Assembly (NCBI GenBank): GCA_003248315.1
Contig: QKWM01000002.1
Span: 1 to 64,000 of the forward strand
Reading direction: 5' to 3'
DNA from: Streptomyces sp. SW4
GTDB taxonomy: Bacteria; Actinomycetota; Actinomycetes; Streptomycetales; Streptomycetaceae
DNA: 64,000 nucleotides
The position numbers and the translations under genes were made by a program. The notes beneath the pieces are model-generated. The model saw only the letters and a program-made list of their open reading frames with translations. It ran no database searches and was not told where the DNA came from. How positions within the stretch are numbered: position 1 is the first letter of the stretch; the number at the start of each line of letters is the position of its first letter. Positions 50,711 through 63,000 of this stretch are shown one piece after another.

Positions 50711-52015
50711 GTGAAAGCACGAGTGGCGGTCGTGGGAGGTGGCGTGGCCGGCGTTTCCGCGGCCTACCACCTGCGTCACGACGCACAGGTCACGTTGTTC
50801 GAGTCGGAACCCCGGCTGGGCGGCCACGCCAACACGATCGAGGTGGAGGACTCGGGGCGCACCCTGGGCCTCGACACGGCGTTCATCGTGTTCAACGAGC
50901 CCCACTACCCCAAGCTGACGCGGTTCTTCGCGGATCTCGGGGTGGCCACGCAGAGCCATCCGGGGAAGTTCTCCTTCTTCGACCTGGACGCCCAGACGAC
51001 GTACGTCTCGGACGACTTCGAGCTGTCGGAGGAGGAGGTGCGGGCGCGCTACCCCGGCGACTTCGTCGAGCTGTGGCGGGAGGCGCGGCGCTTCCTGAAG
51101 GAGTCGCCGCGGCACTTCATGCGGCGGCAGGCGGACATCCCGCTCGGCGAGTACCTGGACCGGCACGGCTATTCGGCCGCGTTCCGGTACGGGTTCATCG
51201 TGCTCATCTCGACCGCCGCCTGGTCGGTCCCGGCGCAGCAGATCTGGGAGATGCCGGCGAGCACGGTCATCGCGTTCTTCTACGCGCACGGCGCCGAGGG
51301 CCTCGGCGGGCGCACCGCACCGTGGCGGACGGTCACCGGGGGCAGCATCAGCTACCTGCGGGCCGCCGAGCGGCTGCTGCGCGAGGCGGGCGCCGAGCTG
51401 CGGACGGCCACGCCGGTCTCCCGGGTGAGGGACACCGGCGACGGCGTCGAGGTGCGGGCCGGGGACGCGGACCTGGGCCGGTTCGACTACGTGGTGCTGG
51501 CCACGCACGCCGACGACGCGCTGCGCGTGCTGGAGAACCCCAACGGGCAGCAGCGCCGGCTGGAGGCCGTCCGCTACCACCCGACCCGCGCCACGCTGCA
51601 CACCGACGCGGCCGTGATGCCCAAGGACACCGCGGGCTGGCGCAGCTGGAACTACGGGCGCCGGCAGGTGGACGGGGAGCAGGTGTCGTGGGTGAACTAC
51701 TACCTCAACGACCTGCAGTGCCTGACCGCCTCCCGCGACTACTTCCTCACCCTGGACTCCGGGGTGCCGATCCGCGACGAGTGCATCGTCGAGGACATCT
51801 CCTACCGGCACCCGGTCTTCTCCCTGCCGGCCCGCCGGCTCCAGGCGGACATCTACTCGGTCAACGACTCCGGTTCCCGCGTCCGGTTCGCCGGGTCGTA
51901 CTTCCACTCGCGGAAGATGGGGCCGGACATCATCGGCTCGCACGAGTCCGCCTTCGACTCCGGGAGCGCGGCGGCCGAATCGATCCTGCGGTCCGTGCGG
52001 GCCGCCGCCGGCTGA
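50711..52015 (+). CDS. FAD-dependent amine-oxidase-like protein
   Basis: VKARVAVVGGGVAGVSAAYH holds the GxGxxG, followed by FESEPRLGGHANTIEV (GG doublet of flavin amine oxidases). DTAFIVFNEPHYPKLTRFFA and QTTYVSDDFELSEEEVRARY place it with the NAD(P)-binding/FAD oxidoreductases often next to cyclopropane-fatty-acid-type genes. A C-terminal FAD segment lies around RVRFAGSYFHSRKMGPDIIG. It has 434 residues with an intact frame. GTG 50711 follows GGAGGC. As first gene of the locus it probably desaturates, isomerises or oxidises the acyl product. Confidence 0.8.
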   Translation: MKARVAVVGGGVAGVSAAYHLRHDAQVTLFESEPRLGGHANTIEVEDSGRTLGLDTAFIVFNEPHYPKLTRFFADLGVATQSHPGKFSFFDLDAQTTYVSDDFELSEEEVRARYPGDFVELWREARRFLKESPRHFMRRQADIPLGEYLDRHGYSAAFRYGFIVLISTAAWSVPAQQIWEMPASTVIAFFYAHGAEGLGGRTAPWRTVTGGSISYLRAAERLLREAGAELRTATPVSRVRDTGDGVEVRAGDADLGRFDYVVLATHADDALRVLENPNGQQRRLEAVRYHPTRATLHTDAAVMPKDTAGWRSWNYGRRQVDGEQVSWVNYYLNDLQCLTASRDYFLTLDSGVPIRDECIVEDISYRHPVFSLPARRLQADIYSVNDSGSRVRFAGSYFHSRKMGPDIIGSHESAFDSGSAAAESILRSVRAAAG

Positions 52016-52098
52016 CCGGCCGTCCCCCGCACCCCCCGCTTCACCGCCCCCGCTCCCCCGCTCCCCCACAAGAACGCACCGCACCTGAGAGGTGGACC

Positions 52099-52389
52099 GT
52101 GTCCGAAACCATCGGTGGGCGCAGCACCGCGCCGCTGACGCCCGAGGCCGTCCAGGCCTGGCTCGTGGAGAAGGTGGCCCACAAGCTGGGCGTGCCGGAG
52201 TCCGACGTCGATCCCGGCCAGTACTTCGACGAGTTCGACCTCGACTCCACGGAGGCCCTGGTGCTCTCCGGGGAGCTGGAGAACTGGCTCGGGTTCGAGC
52301 TGGAGACCACCGCCCTGTGGTACCACCCGACCATCGCCGAGCTGTCCCGGCACATCGTCGAGAAGCAGGCGGAGCAGCATGCGGCCTGA
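52099..52389 (+). CDS. Free-standing acyl carrier protein
   Basis: A 96-residue carrier: EAVQAWLVEKVAHKLGVPES, then DEFDLDSTEALVLSGELENW with the phosphopantetheine Ser in DLDST, then HPTIAELSRHIVEKQAEQH. GTG 52099 follows GAGAGGTGG. The D-S-T-E-A sequence differs from the D-S-I-K-R of the ACPs in the large synthase, so it probably serves a separate step such as loading or hand-off. The stop overlaps the thioesterase start by 11 bp. Confidence 0.85.
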   Translation: MSETIGGRSTAPLTPEAVQAWLVEKVAHKLGVPESDVDPGQYFDEFDLDSTEALVLSGELENWLGFELETTALWYHPTIAELSRHIVEKQAEQHAA

Positions 52390-53263
52390 CAGGCGCCGGG
52401 CCGCCCCGCCGCTGATACGGGAGTTCGGCACCGCGGCCGGCGCTCCCGAGCGGCGGGTGCTCGTGGTGCACCCGGGCGCCCTGCCGGCCGGGCACTACGC
52501 GGAGCTGGCGGCGGCACTGCCCCCGCACACCGCGCTGCACGTGGTGGACCTGGAGCAGGTGCCGGAGTACTTCCAGGCCGCCCTGCGCGGCGGCCGGGCC
52601 GGCATCACCGTGCCGGAGCTGGCGGAGAAGGCCGCCGGGGCGCTTCGGGCGCGCGGCCTGTTCGACCGCCCGTGGGCGCTGGTGGGCTGGTCCTTCGGCG
52701 GCGTGGTGGGCCACGCCCTGACCGCGCTGCTCGACGAGGAGGAACTCCCCCGCCGGGCGGTGCTGCTGGACAGCATCGCCCCGGTGCCCGACTACACGCG
52801 CGCCGACGACGAGGTCGGCGCGGACCTGGTGATGCCCTGGTTCTGCATGTACCTGGCCGCCAAGCGCGGCGGGACGCTCACCGCGCCCGCGGCGGTCCCG
52901 GCCGGCCCCGCCGACGTGGACGGCCCGCTGACCGCGGTGCTCGAGCAGGCGCTGGAGCACGGTGTGCTGCGGCCCGGCACCACGCTGCCGGGACTGCGCA
53001 AGGTCTACGACGCCTATCTGGACGGTCTGCTGCGCAACAACCGGCTGGTGCGGGGCTTCCGGCCGGGCCCGGCCCGGGTACCGGTCACGCTGCTGCGCCC
53101 GGAACGCGGCCTGCTGGACACCCCGGACCCGCTGGGCTGGGAGCAGCTCGCCGGGGACCTCCGGGTCGAGCACACGCCCGGCGACCACTACTCGATGCTG
53201 CGCGATCCGGTGGCCGTGAAGAGCGCCGCCGCGTTCGCCCACGGCGGCCGGGACACCCCCTAG
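52379..53263 (+). CDS. Thioesterase (alpha/beta-hydrolase)
   Basis: The 294-residue protein carries PWALVGWSFGGVVGHALTAL (nucleophile GWSFG), AVLLDSIAPVPDY, and the late His in HTPGDHYSMLRDP. This is the TE type fused to NRPS/PKS ends, here free-standing. It overlaps the ACP gene, so the two are coupled; it probably releases the chain from that ACP. Confidence 0.85.
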   Translation: MRPDRRRAAPPLIREFGTAAGAPERRVLVVHPGALPAGHYAELAAALPPHTALHVVDLEQVPEYFQAALRGGRAGITVPELAEKAAGALRARGLFDRPWALVGWSFGGVVGHALTALLDEEELPRRAVLLDSIAPVPDYTRADDEVGADLVMPWFCMYLAAKRGGTLTAPAAVPAGPADVDGPLTAVLEQALEHGVLRPGTTLPGLRKVYDAYLDGLLRNNRLVRGFRPGPARVPVTLLRPERGLLDTPDPLGWEQLAGDLRVEHTPGDHYSMLRDPVAVKSAAAFAHGGRDTP

Positions 53264-53384
53264 GAGCGCCGGCCGGCACGGTTTTCCGGTCCCGCGCGGT
53301 CCCGGTCACCCCACCGCACCCACCCGTACGCCCACCCCGTACGCCCACGCCCTTCCACACCCTGCCCCACGGCATGGAGTCGTC

Positions 53385-56300
53385 ATGGTTCAGCACAGCA
53401 CCACCAGCCGGAGGCTCGCCGACACGCCGATCGCGATCGTCGGCCTCGGCGCGCTCTATCCGCGCTCCGGTGATCTCCGCGAGTTCTGGAACAACGTCGT
53501 CGACGGAGCCGACTGCATCGAGGACGTCCCCGAGACGCACTGGAAGATCTCCGACTACTACGACCCCGATCCGAGCGCACCGGACAAGACCTACGCCAAG
53601 CGCGGCGGTTTCGTGCCCACGGTGCCGTTCAACCCGATGGAGTACGGGCTGCCGCCGAACACCCTCGAGGTGACCGACGTCCTGCAGCTGCTGAGCCTGA
53701 CGGTGGCCAAGCAGACGCTGCGCGACGCGGGCGCCACCGGCTCCGGCTGGTACGACCCGTCCCGCACCGGTGTGGTCCTCGGCATCACCGGCGCCAACTC
53801 GCTGACGCAGCCGCTGGCCACGCGGCTGCAGACGCCGGTGCTCAAGGAGGTCGTGCGCTCGTGCGGGCTGACCGAGCGGGACGCCGAGGAGATCGCGGAC
53901 AAGTTCACCAAGGCGTTCGCGCCGTGGGAGGAGAACTCCTTCCCCGGCATGCTGGGCAACGTCGTCGCCGGCCGGATCGCCAACCGGTTCGACCTGGGCG
54001 GCACCAACTGCACCGTGGACGCGGCCTGCGCCAGTTCGCTGGCTGCGGTGCACATGGCGGTGTCCGAGCTGGTGTCCGGGCGTGCCGACCTGATGCTGAC
54101 GGGCGGCTGCGACGCCGAGAACACGATCCTGATGTACCTGTGCTTCTCCAAGACGCCGGCCTTCTCCAGGAGCGGGCGGATCCGCCCGTTCGACGAGGAC
54201 AGCGACGGCACGCTGATCGGTGAGGGCATCGGCATGCTCGCCCTGAAGCGGCTGGAGGACGCCGAGCGCGACGGGGACCGGATCTACGCCGTGCTCAAGG
54301 GCATGGGGTCCTCCAGCGACGGCCGGTTCAAGAGCATCTACGCGCCGCGCCGCGAGGGCCAGGTCGTGGCGCTGCGGCGGGCGTACGAGGACGCCGGGTT
54401 CGGGCCGGAGCAGGTCGGCCTGGTGGAGTGCCACGGCACGGGCACCTCGGTCGGTGACCTGACCGAGCTGACGGCGCTGCGCGACGTGTTCGACGCGGCG
54501 ACCGAGGAGCGGCAGTTCGCGGCCGTGGGCAGCGTCAAGTCGCAGATCGGGCACACCAAGGCCGCGGCCGGCGCGGCGAGCCTGATCAAGGTGTCGCTGG
54601 CGCTGCACGAGCGGACGCTGCCGCCGACCATCAACGTGGAACAGCCGCGCAAGGCCGTGGACTTCCCGAACTCGCCGTTCTACCTGAACACCACGGCCAG
54701 GCCCTGGGTGGCCGACCCGGCCCGGGAGCGGCGCCGCGCGGCGGTGTCGTCGTTCGGGTTCGGCGGGACCAACTTCCACTGCCTGCTGGAGGAGCACGAC
54801 CCGGGCGAGACGCCCGAGCGGCGGGTGCTGGCCCGGCGGCGCGGGTGCACGTGTGGCACGCCGCCGGCCCGGAGGCGCTGCTGGCGCTGCTGGAGTCGGA
54901 CGAGCCCGGGCAGGACCCGGACGAGCCGGTGCCGGCGGCGCACGCGCGGCTGGCCCTGGTCGCCCGGGACGCCGAGGAGGCGGCGACGCTGCGGCGGGCG
55001 GCGGCGGCGCGGCTGCGGGAGACGCCGGACGCGGACGGGTTCGCGCTGCCCCGCGGCGCCTACTACCGGCGCCGGGCCCTGGACGGCGGCGGCAAGGTGG
55101 CCGCGCTGTTCGCGGGCCAGGGCAGCCAGTACGTCGGCATGGGCGCCCGTGCGGCGCTCGCGGTGCCGCCGGTCGCGGCGGCCTTCGACGCCGCCGCCCG
55201 GCACTTCGCCGGCGAACGTCCGCTGGGCCGGGTGGTGTTCGCGCCGACCGCGTTCGACGAGGAGACCCGCGAGCGGCAGGAGGCCCAGCTGCGCCGCACC
55301 GACTACGCGCAGCCCGCGATCGGCGCGCTGGCGGCCGGGCAGTACCGCTACCTGAACGGTCTGGGCTTCGCCCCGCACGGCGTCCTCGGCCACAGCTACG
55401 GCGAGCTGACCGCGCTGTGGGCGGCCGGCAGCCTCGGCGACGAGGACTTCTTCCGGCTGTCCCGGGCGCGCGGCGCGGCCATGGCCGCCCGGCCCGAGGG
55501 CGCCGAGGATCCCGGTGCGATGGCCGCCGTCAAGGCCGGGCTCGACCGGGTCACGGAGCTGCTCGCCGGTCACGACGACGTCGTCGTGTGCAACGTCAAC
55601 GCGCCCGAGCAGGTGGTGGTCGGCGGCGGCACGGAGGCGGTGCGCGCCTTCGTCGCCGCGTGCGCCGGGGCGGGCGTCGCGGCGCGGGAGCTGCCCGTCG
55701 CCGCGGCCTTCCACACCCGGTACGTGACGCACGCCGTGGAGGAGTTCGGCGCCGCCGTGGCCTCCGCCCGCCTGCGGGCGCCGAAGATCCCGGTGTTCGC
55801 CAACACGCCGGGCGCGAGCTACGGCAAGCGCGCCGCCGCCAACCGCGAGGTGCTGGTGGGGCAGCTGGCCGCGCCGGTGCACTTCGCGCCTCGGGTGCGG
55901 GAGATGTACGACGCCGGCTACCGCGTCTTCGTCGAGTTCGGCCCCGGTCGGTGCTGTCCGGCCTGGTCCGGGCCACCCTCGACGGCCACGACGACGTCGT
56001 CGTGCTCGGCGCCGACGCCGGGCCCGGCGGGGACGGCGACCGTGCGCTCAAGCAGCTCGCGGCCCACCTGCTCGTCCTGGGTCTGCCGCTGACCCGGGTC
56101 AACCGACACACCGCAGACATCGAACCGGCAGCGCCGGCCGAGGGGATGACCATCCCGTTGAATGGAGTGAACCACGTGCCCGAGGCTCGTCGCGAGGCCT
56201 ACCGGCAGGCCCTGGAGAACGGCTACACCGTCGCGTCCGCCGCCCAGGCCGACGCCCCCGCACCCGCCGCACCCGCGCCCGTGACCGGCGCCCCGTCCGA

Positions 56301-59300
56301 GGCGCCCGCCGCGCCGCTGCCCGCGGCTCCCGCGCCGGCCCCGCGCCGGTCCCGGCCGCCGCGGCACCGGCGGCCGGGCAGCCGTACCCCGCCGCGGGCA
56401 GGCGGTGCCGTTCACGACCGGTTACGTCACCACCGGCATGGTCGCGGGCGAGCACCTGTCGATGCACCGGGAGTACCTGGACGGCCAGCTCCGGGTGGCC
56501 GACCGGCTCAGCGGCGTGCTGCTGGAGGAGACCGGGCGCGGCGGCCCGAGCGAGAACGTCGTCGCGGGCATCACCGCCGTCACCCAGCACAGCCTGGCCA
56601 TCGGCAGAGCCACGTCCAGGCCAGCGAGGTACTGCGCAGCCTCGCCCAGCTGGAGAGCGGCGTCGCGGTGGGCAACGGCCACACCGTGACCGACGGCAAC
56701 GGGTACGCCCCGGCCTACGGCAACGGCAACGGCAACGGCCACGCGCCGGCAGGCGGCACCGCGTACGCCCTGACCAACGGCAACGGCAACGGCCTGGCCC
56801 ACGGCAACGGGCACGCGTACCCGAACGGCAGCGCATACACGAACGGCAACGGCCACGCCGCCTACGCGGCGACGGTGCCGGCGTACGACGCGCACGCCCC
56901 GGCACTCGCCCCGGCCGCGGCCCCCGCGCCCGCCCCGGCGCCCACCGCGCCGGAGCCCGCGGTGACGCCCGCCGCCGCGGAACCGGCCGCCGCGCCCGCC
57001 GCCTCCGCGCCGGCACCGGCCGCCACGCCGGCACCGGCCGCCGCGTCGGCCGACGAGGTCCGCAAGGTGCTCCTGGAGAGCGTCGCCGCCAAGACCGGCT
57101 ACCCCGCCGACATGCTCGAGACCACCATGGACATCGAAGCCGACCTCGGCATCGACTCCATCAAACGCGTCGAGATCATGGGCACCCTCCGCGACCGCTT
57201 CCCCGGCTCCGCCGACGCCGCCCCCGAACAACTCGCCGAACTGCGCACCCTCGACGACATCATCACCTTCATCACCGAAGCCGCCGGCGCAAACGCGGCA
57301 CCGCAGGCGGCGGCCGGCACCGACGCCCCGCCGGCCCCGCGGCCGTCTCCGCCGACGAGGTCCGCAAGGTGCTCCTGGAGAGCGTCGCCGCCAAGACCGG
57401 CTACCCCGCCGACATGCTCGAGACCACCATGGACATCGAAGCCGACCTCGGCATCGACTCCATCAAACGCGTCGAGATCATGGGCACCCTCCGCGACCGC
57501 TTCCCCGGCTCCGCCGACGCCGCCCCCGAACAACTCGCCGAACTGCGCACCCTCGACGACATCATCACCTTCATCACCGAAGCCGCCGGCGCAAACGCGG
57601 CACCGGAGGTGGTGGCCGCCCCAAAAGCCTGACGCCCGGCCTCGGACGCTTCCACGCCGCGCTGACCGCCGTACCGGAGGCGGATCTGCTGACCGGCGCC
57701 TACCGGGCCGATCCGGTGGCGCTGCTGGCGGGGGCGGGTGAGCTGCTCGAACCGCTGGCCGGGGCGCTGCGGGCGCGGGGCTGGACCGTGCACACGGGCC
57801 GGGAGGTGCCGGAGGGCACCGAGCGGCTGGACCTGGTCGTCGACTGTGTCGAGGCCGACGGGCACGAGGCGCAGCTCGCCGCGCTGCGGGAGACGCTGCT
57901 GCTGGCCGGGCGGACCCAGCCGCTGCTGGAGCGGGCCGCCGATCAGGGCCGGGCGGCGTTCGTGACCGTGACCCGGCTGGACGGCCGGCTGGGCCTGTCG
58001 GGCACGGCGGGCGTGGAGCGCGCCGCGCTGGGCGGGGTCACCGGTCTGGTGAAGACCCTCGCGATCGAGGCTCCGGCGCTGTTCTGCCGGGCGCTGGACC
58101 TGGCGCCCGGGCTGACGGCCGAGCGCTGCGCCGAGGCGGTGCTGGCGGAGCTGTACGACGCCGAGCGGGCGCTGACCGAGGTCGGGCGCACGGCCGACGG
58201 GGAGCGTGTGACGGTGGCCCTGGCCGACGAGGCCGCCGACCGGGCCGCCGACGGGACCGGTCCGTCGCTGCCGGGCGAGCCGGGCGCCGGTGAACCCGGC
58301 GCGGGCGACCTGCTGGTGGTGACCGGCGGGGCGCGCGGCGTCACGGCGTCCTGTGTGCTGGGGCTGGCCCGCCGGCACCGCACCGGTCTGCTGCTGCTGG
58401 GCCGTACCCCGCTCGGCGAGGAGCCCGCCTGGGCGGCCGGGGTGGCGGAGGCCGGGCTGCGGGCCGCGGCGGCGGCCGAGCTGAAGCGGTCCGGTGCCAA
58501 GCCGTCGCCGCGGGCCGTGGAGGCGATGGCCCGCGAGGTGACCGGCGTCCGCGAGATCCGCGGCACGCTGGAGGCCCTGCGCGCGGCCGGCGCCGAGGCC
58601 GAGTACCTCGCGGTGGACGTCAGCGACGCGGACGCCGTGCGCGAGGCGCTCGCTCCGCACCGCGCCCGGGTCACCGGTGTGGTGCACGGCGCGGGTGTGC
58701 TGGCCGACGGCCTGGTGCGGGACAAGAAGGCCGGTGACGTGGACCGGGTGCTGGCGACGAAGCTGACCGGGCTGCGCAACGTGCTCGGGGCGCTCGACGC
58801 GGACGCGGTGCGGCACGTGGTGCTGTTCTCGTCGGTCGCCGGGTTCTTCGGCAACCGCGGCCAGTCCGACTACGCGATGGCCAACGAGGCCCTCAACCGC
58901 TGGGCGTGCGCCCTGCGGGCGCGGGCGCCGCGGGCCCGGGTCACCTCGGTGAACTGGGGTGCGTGGCGGGCGGCATGGTCACGCCGGCGCTGGAGAAGAT
59001 GTTCGCCGAGCGGGGCGTGACGCTGATCCCGGTCGAGGAGGGCGTGGGCTACTTCGTGGAGCAGTTCTCCGCGGAGCGCGCCGCCGACACCGTGTGCGTG
59101 GTGGGGCCGAACGCCCCGCTGTCGGTGCGGGAGGCGGCGCCGCTGCCGGCCGGCGGGCTGGTGCTGCGCCGCGACCTGGCCGCCACGGCCGCCGACCCGG
59201 TCGTCGCCGACCACGCGATCGGCGGGGTGCCGGTGCTGCCGGCCACCGCGGCGATCGGCGGGCTGCTGGGCGCGGTGCACCGGGCGGTGCCCGGGGCGCG

Positions 59301-59973
59301 GATCACCTCGGTGCGCGGATTCCAGGTGCACAAGGGCGTCGTCTTCGACGAGGACCGGCCCCACGCCCTGGAGTTGACGGTGCGTCAGGACGGCGAGGCG
59401 CCCGCGTCGTACGACGTGGCGGTGCGCGACGACGCCGGGCGGCCCCGCTACCGGGCGCTGCTGGTCGCCGGGCCCGACCCGGCGCCCGCCCGGATGACCG
59501 GCCTGCCGCGCGGCGAGGGCGAGGCCCCGGTGCCGTACTACGAGGACGGGACGCTGTTCCACGGCCCCGCCCTGCGCGGCATCACCGGGGTCCTCGACGC
59601 GGGCCGCCGGCTGGTGCTGGCCGCCCGGCTGGCCGACCCCGGCATCGCGCGGGGCGCGTGGCGGGCGCCCGGCTACAGCCCCGTCCTGTCCGACCTGCTG
59701 CTGCAGGCCGTGCTGGTGTGGGCGCGCCTGCACCGCGGCGAGGCGGTGCTGCCGACCGCGGTCGGCGAGGCCGAACTCCTCGCGCCGCTGCCCGAGGACG
59801 AGCCGTTCCGGCTGGTCGTCGACGCGGTGGCCGAGACGGCGAGCGGCATCCGCTGCACGGTCACGGCGTGCACGCCCGACGGGCGGGTGCTGCAGCGGCT
59901 GCGCGAGGTCGAGGCGGTGCCGAGCCCGGGGCTGGCGGCGAAGTTCGCCGCCACCGCGACCGGCCGGTCCTGA
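53385..59973 (+). CDS. PfaA-like iterative lipid/polyketide synthase: KS-AT-ACP-ACP-KR-DH
   Basis: KS 53420-54800 (CTVDAACASSLAAVHMAVSE; ECHGTGTSVGD; IGHTKAAAG). AT 55090-56060 (GVLGHSYGELTALWAAG). A linker with NYxx-type segment FTTGYVTTGMVAGEHLSMHR and an Asn-Gly-rich stretch (56690-56860). Two ACPs with LGIDSIKRVEIMG (57055-57290, 57357-57600). KR 57640-58990 (LVVTGGARGVTASCVLGLAR; SDYAMANEALNRW). DH-like C-terminus (DHAIGGVPVLPATA, the HxxxGxxxxP motif). The order and the DSIKR ACP signature match PfaA of PUFA synthases. It has about 2195 residues. Single-base losses occur near 54838, 55950, 56355, 56625, 57340, 57625 and 58975. ATG 53385 has a poor ribosome site. Confidence 0.9.
57049..57303 (+). 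repeat. ACP-encoding direct repeat, copy 1 (255 bp)
   Basis: This is identical to 57351-57605 over all 255 bp by eye, including synonymous positions. It encodes ADEVRKVLLESVAAKTGYPA through EAAGANAAP, that is a whole ACP. The copies are 302 bp apart, one base short of 101 codons. Confidence 0.9.
57351..57605 (+). repeat. ACP-encoding direct repeat, copy 2 (255 bp)
   Basis: Second copy of the same ACP. The reading frame is one base off relative to copy 1, consistent with loss of one C in the CCCC run at 57336-57339. Confidence 0.9.
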
Positions 59974-60000
59974 CGAGTCGAGTGGGAGAACTGGGAGACC

Positions 60001-63000
60001 ATGTCCAGCACACCCCGCGGCGCCAGTCGCCGCGACGAGCCGGTGGCCATCGTCGGTATGGCCTGCCTCCTTCCCGGTGCGCACACCCCCGACGAGTTCT
60101 GGGAGGCGCTGCTCGCCGGGGAGGACCACCGCACCGAGGGCGGCCGGGAGGTCTTCGGGACCGATCCGGACACCCCCGGCGGGTGGGGTGACGCGGAGCA
60201 CCGCGTCACCGCCACGCGCGGCGGATTCGTCCACGCGCCAGAGATCGACCTGACCGGCCTGAACGTGCCCGCCGGCGAACTCGCCGCGCTGGACCGCGTG
60301 GTGCTGTGGTCCCTGCACACCGTCCGCCGGGCCCTCGCCGACGCGGGTCTGGAGGGCGGCGCGGAGCACCTGGCGCGCACCGGGCTGGTGCTGGGCAACT
60401 ACTCCTTCCCCACCGAGGCGTCGGTGGGCCTGTGCACGCCGCCGGTGCGGCGGGCGGTCACCGAGGGCCTGGCGCGTGCCGGGCTGCCCGTGCCGCCCGC
60501 CGCGGGCGGCGAGCCGGAGCCCGCGGCACAGAACCTGTGGCCGTTCGGGCAGCCGGCGACCGTGACCGCGCAGGCCCTCGGCCTGGGCGGGCCCCGGCTG
60601 GCGCTGGACGCGGCGTGCTCCTCGGCGCTGTACGCGATGGCGCTGGCCCGGGACTACCTGGCCACCGGCGCCGCCGACGTGATGGTCGCCGGGGCGGTGT
60701 GCGCGCCCGACCCGCTGCTGATCCACCTGTCCTTCTCCGACCTGCACGCCTACCCGGACAACGGGGTCAGCCAGCCCTTCGACGACCGGTCCGGCGGCAT
60801 CGTGACCGGGCAGGGCGCCGGGGTGCTGGTGCTCAAGCGGCTCTCGGACGCGCTGCGCGACGGCGACCGGGTGCACGCGGTGCTGGAGTCGGTCGGGCTG
60901 ACCAACGACGGGGCGGGCCGGCATCTGCTGAGCCCGAACGTGCGCGGCCAGCTCGGTGCCTACCGGCAGGCGTACGCCCGGCTGGACCCGGCGTCGGTGG
61001 ACTACATCGAGTGTCACGCGACCGGCACTCCGCTGGGCGACGCGACCGAACTGCGCGGTCTGAGCGAGTACTTCGGCTCGGTCGGCGCCGAGGTGCCGCT
61101 GCTGGGGTCGGTGAAGGGCAACGTCGGGCACCTGCTGACGGTCGCCGGGTTCACCAGCGTGCTCAAGACGGTGCTGGCGCTGCGGCACGGCGTCATCCCG
61201 GCGACGCCCGGCGTCGAGCGGCCGCTGCGGCCCGAGGGCGGCGAGGCCGCCGCGGACCGGCTGGTGCGCGAGAACCGCCCGTGGCCCGAGCGGGAGGGTC
61301 CGCGGCGCGCCGCGGTCTCCGCGTTCGGCTTCGGCGGCACCAACGCGCACGCGGTGCTGACGGAGGCCCGGGGGCTGACGGCGGCTCAGCGGCCGGCCGG
61401 GGACGCTTCCGGGTCCGCGGACGCTTCCGGGGCCGCTGCCGAGGCCGGGGCCACCGCCGATGCCGGGGACGCTTCCAAGGCCGGGGCCACTTCCGAGGGC
61501 GGGGCCGGGCGGCGGTCCGGCGCCGCGGAGGCGTCCGGCGCCGCGGAGGCGTCCGGCGCCGCGGACGCGCCGCCCGTGCCGGAGCCGCGGCTGGCCGTGG
61601 TGGGCCTGGGCTCCCGGCTCGGGCCGCTCACCGGCACCGGTGAGCTGTCCCGGGCGGTGCGCTCCGGGCGGCCGGCGCTCACCGGGCGGCCCGCGAACCG
61701 CTGGTACGGCGCCGAGCAGGTGCCGGGCGGGCCGCTGGCCGGGACCGTGGCCGAGGGCACCGACCCGGCGGGCGGCTACGTCGACGCGGTCGACGTCCTT
61801 CCCCGCACCTACCGCATCCCGCCGAACGAACTGGCCCAGGCCAACCCGCAGCACCTGGCGCTGTTCGAGGCGGCGGAGCAGGCGCTCGCGGACGCCGGGT
61901 TCGACGCGCCGCCGCCCGGCACCAAGGCGGACGAGATGCCCGAGCGCCGGGTCGCGGTGGTTCTCGCCATGGAGATGGAGCCGCGCACCCACACCCACCG
62001 CGCCCGTTTCGACATCGGCGCCCATGTCCGCGCCGAGTGCGCGCGGGCCGGGGTGGAGCTGGACCCGGCGCGGCTGGACCGGCTGGAGGAGGCCGTGCGC
62101 GGCGCCGTGCACGACCCGATCGGCGCCAACGAGGTCCTCAGCTACATCGGCAACGTGATGGCGAGCCGGATCTCCTCCTCCCGCAACCTGACCGGCCCGT
62201 CCTTCACGCTCGCCGCCGACGGCACCGCCGCGGTGCGGGCGCTGGAGGTGGCGCGGCTGCTGCTGCTCGACCCGACCGTGGACGCCGTGCTGGTCGGCGC
62301 GGTGGACCTGGCCGCCGGCGCGGAGAACACCCGGGCCCGGGCGCGGATCGCCACCGCGCTCGGCCAGGAGATGCCGGTGCTGGGCGACGGCGCCGCCGCC
62401 GTCGTCGTCACCCGCGAGGACGCCGCGCGGGGCGGCGCGTGTACGCGACGGTCGACGCGCTCGCCGTGCACACCGCCCGAGCCGCGCCGACGCGGTGGCC
62501 GGGGCGGCCCGGCGGGCCCTGTCGGCCGCCGGCACGGACGCGCGGGAGGTCGCCTACCTGGAGCTGTCGGGGGCCGTCGCGGCCGACCGGCGGGAGGAGA
62601 CCGCCGCGCTGGCCGGGGTCTACCGGGCCGGCGAGGGCGACGACCCGTACGGCTGCGCGCTGGGCGGCACCACGGCGCTGGTCGGCGACACCGGGCGGGC
62701 GGCCGCGCTGGCCGCCCTGGTGTCGGCGGTCCTCGCGGTGCACCACGCGGAGTTCCCGGCCGCCCCGGCCGGCCTGCTGGACGCCTCCGGCCCCGGTCTG
62801 GAGGGTTCGCGGTTCACGCTGCTCGGCGACCCGCAGCCGTGGCTCGTCCAGCGGCGCGGGGGACGGCGGACGGCCGCGGTGAGCGTGCTCGGCGACGACG
62901 GCCCGCACGGGTCCACCGCCGCCCACCTTCTGGTGCGCGGCACCGCGGCGGACGCGGCCGGGCCGCGGGAGGCGTCCTGGACGGACGGCCCCGGCGTGTG

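Noticed and set aside
58870..62535. Minus-strand open frame of more than 1200 codons
   Set aside because: It is antisense to the KR, DH, KS and CLF domains and contains no recognisable domain; a shadow of the synthase genes.
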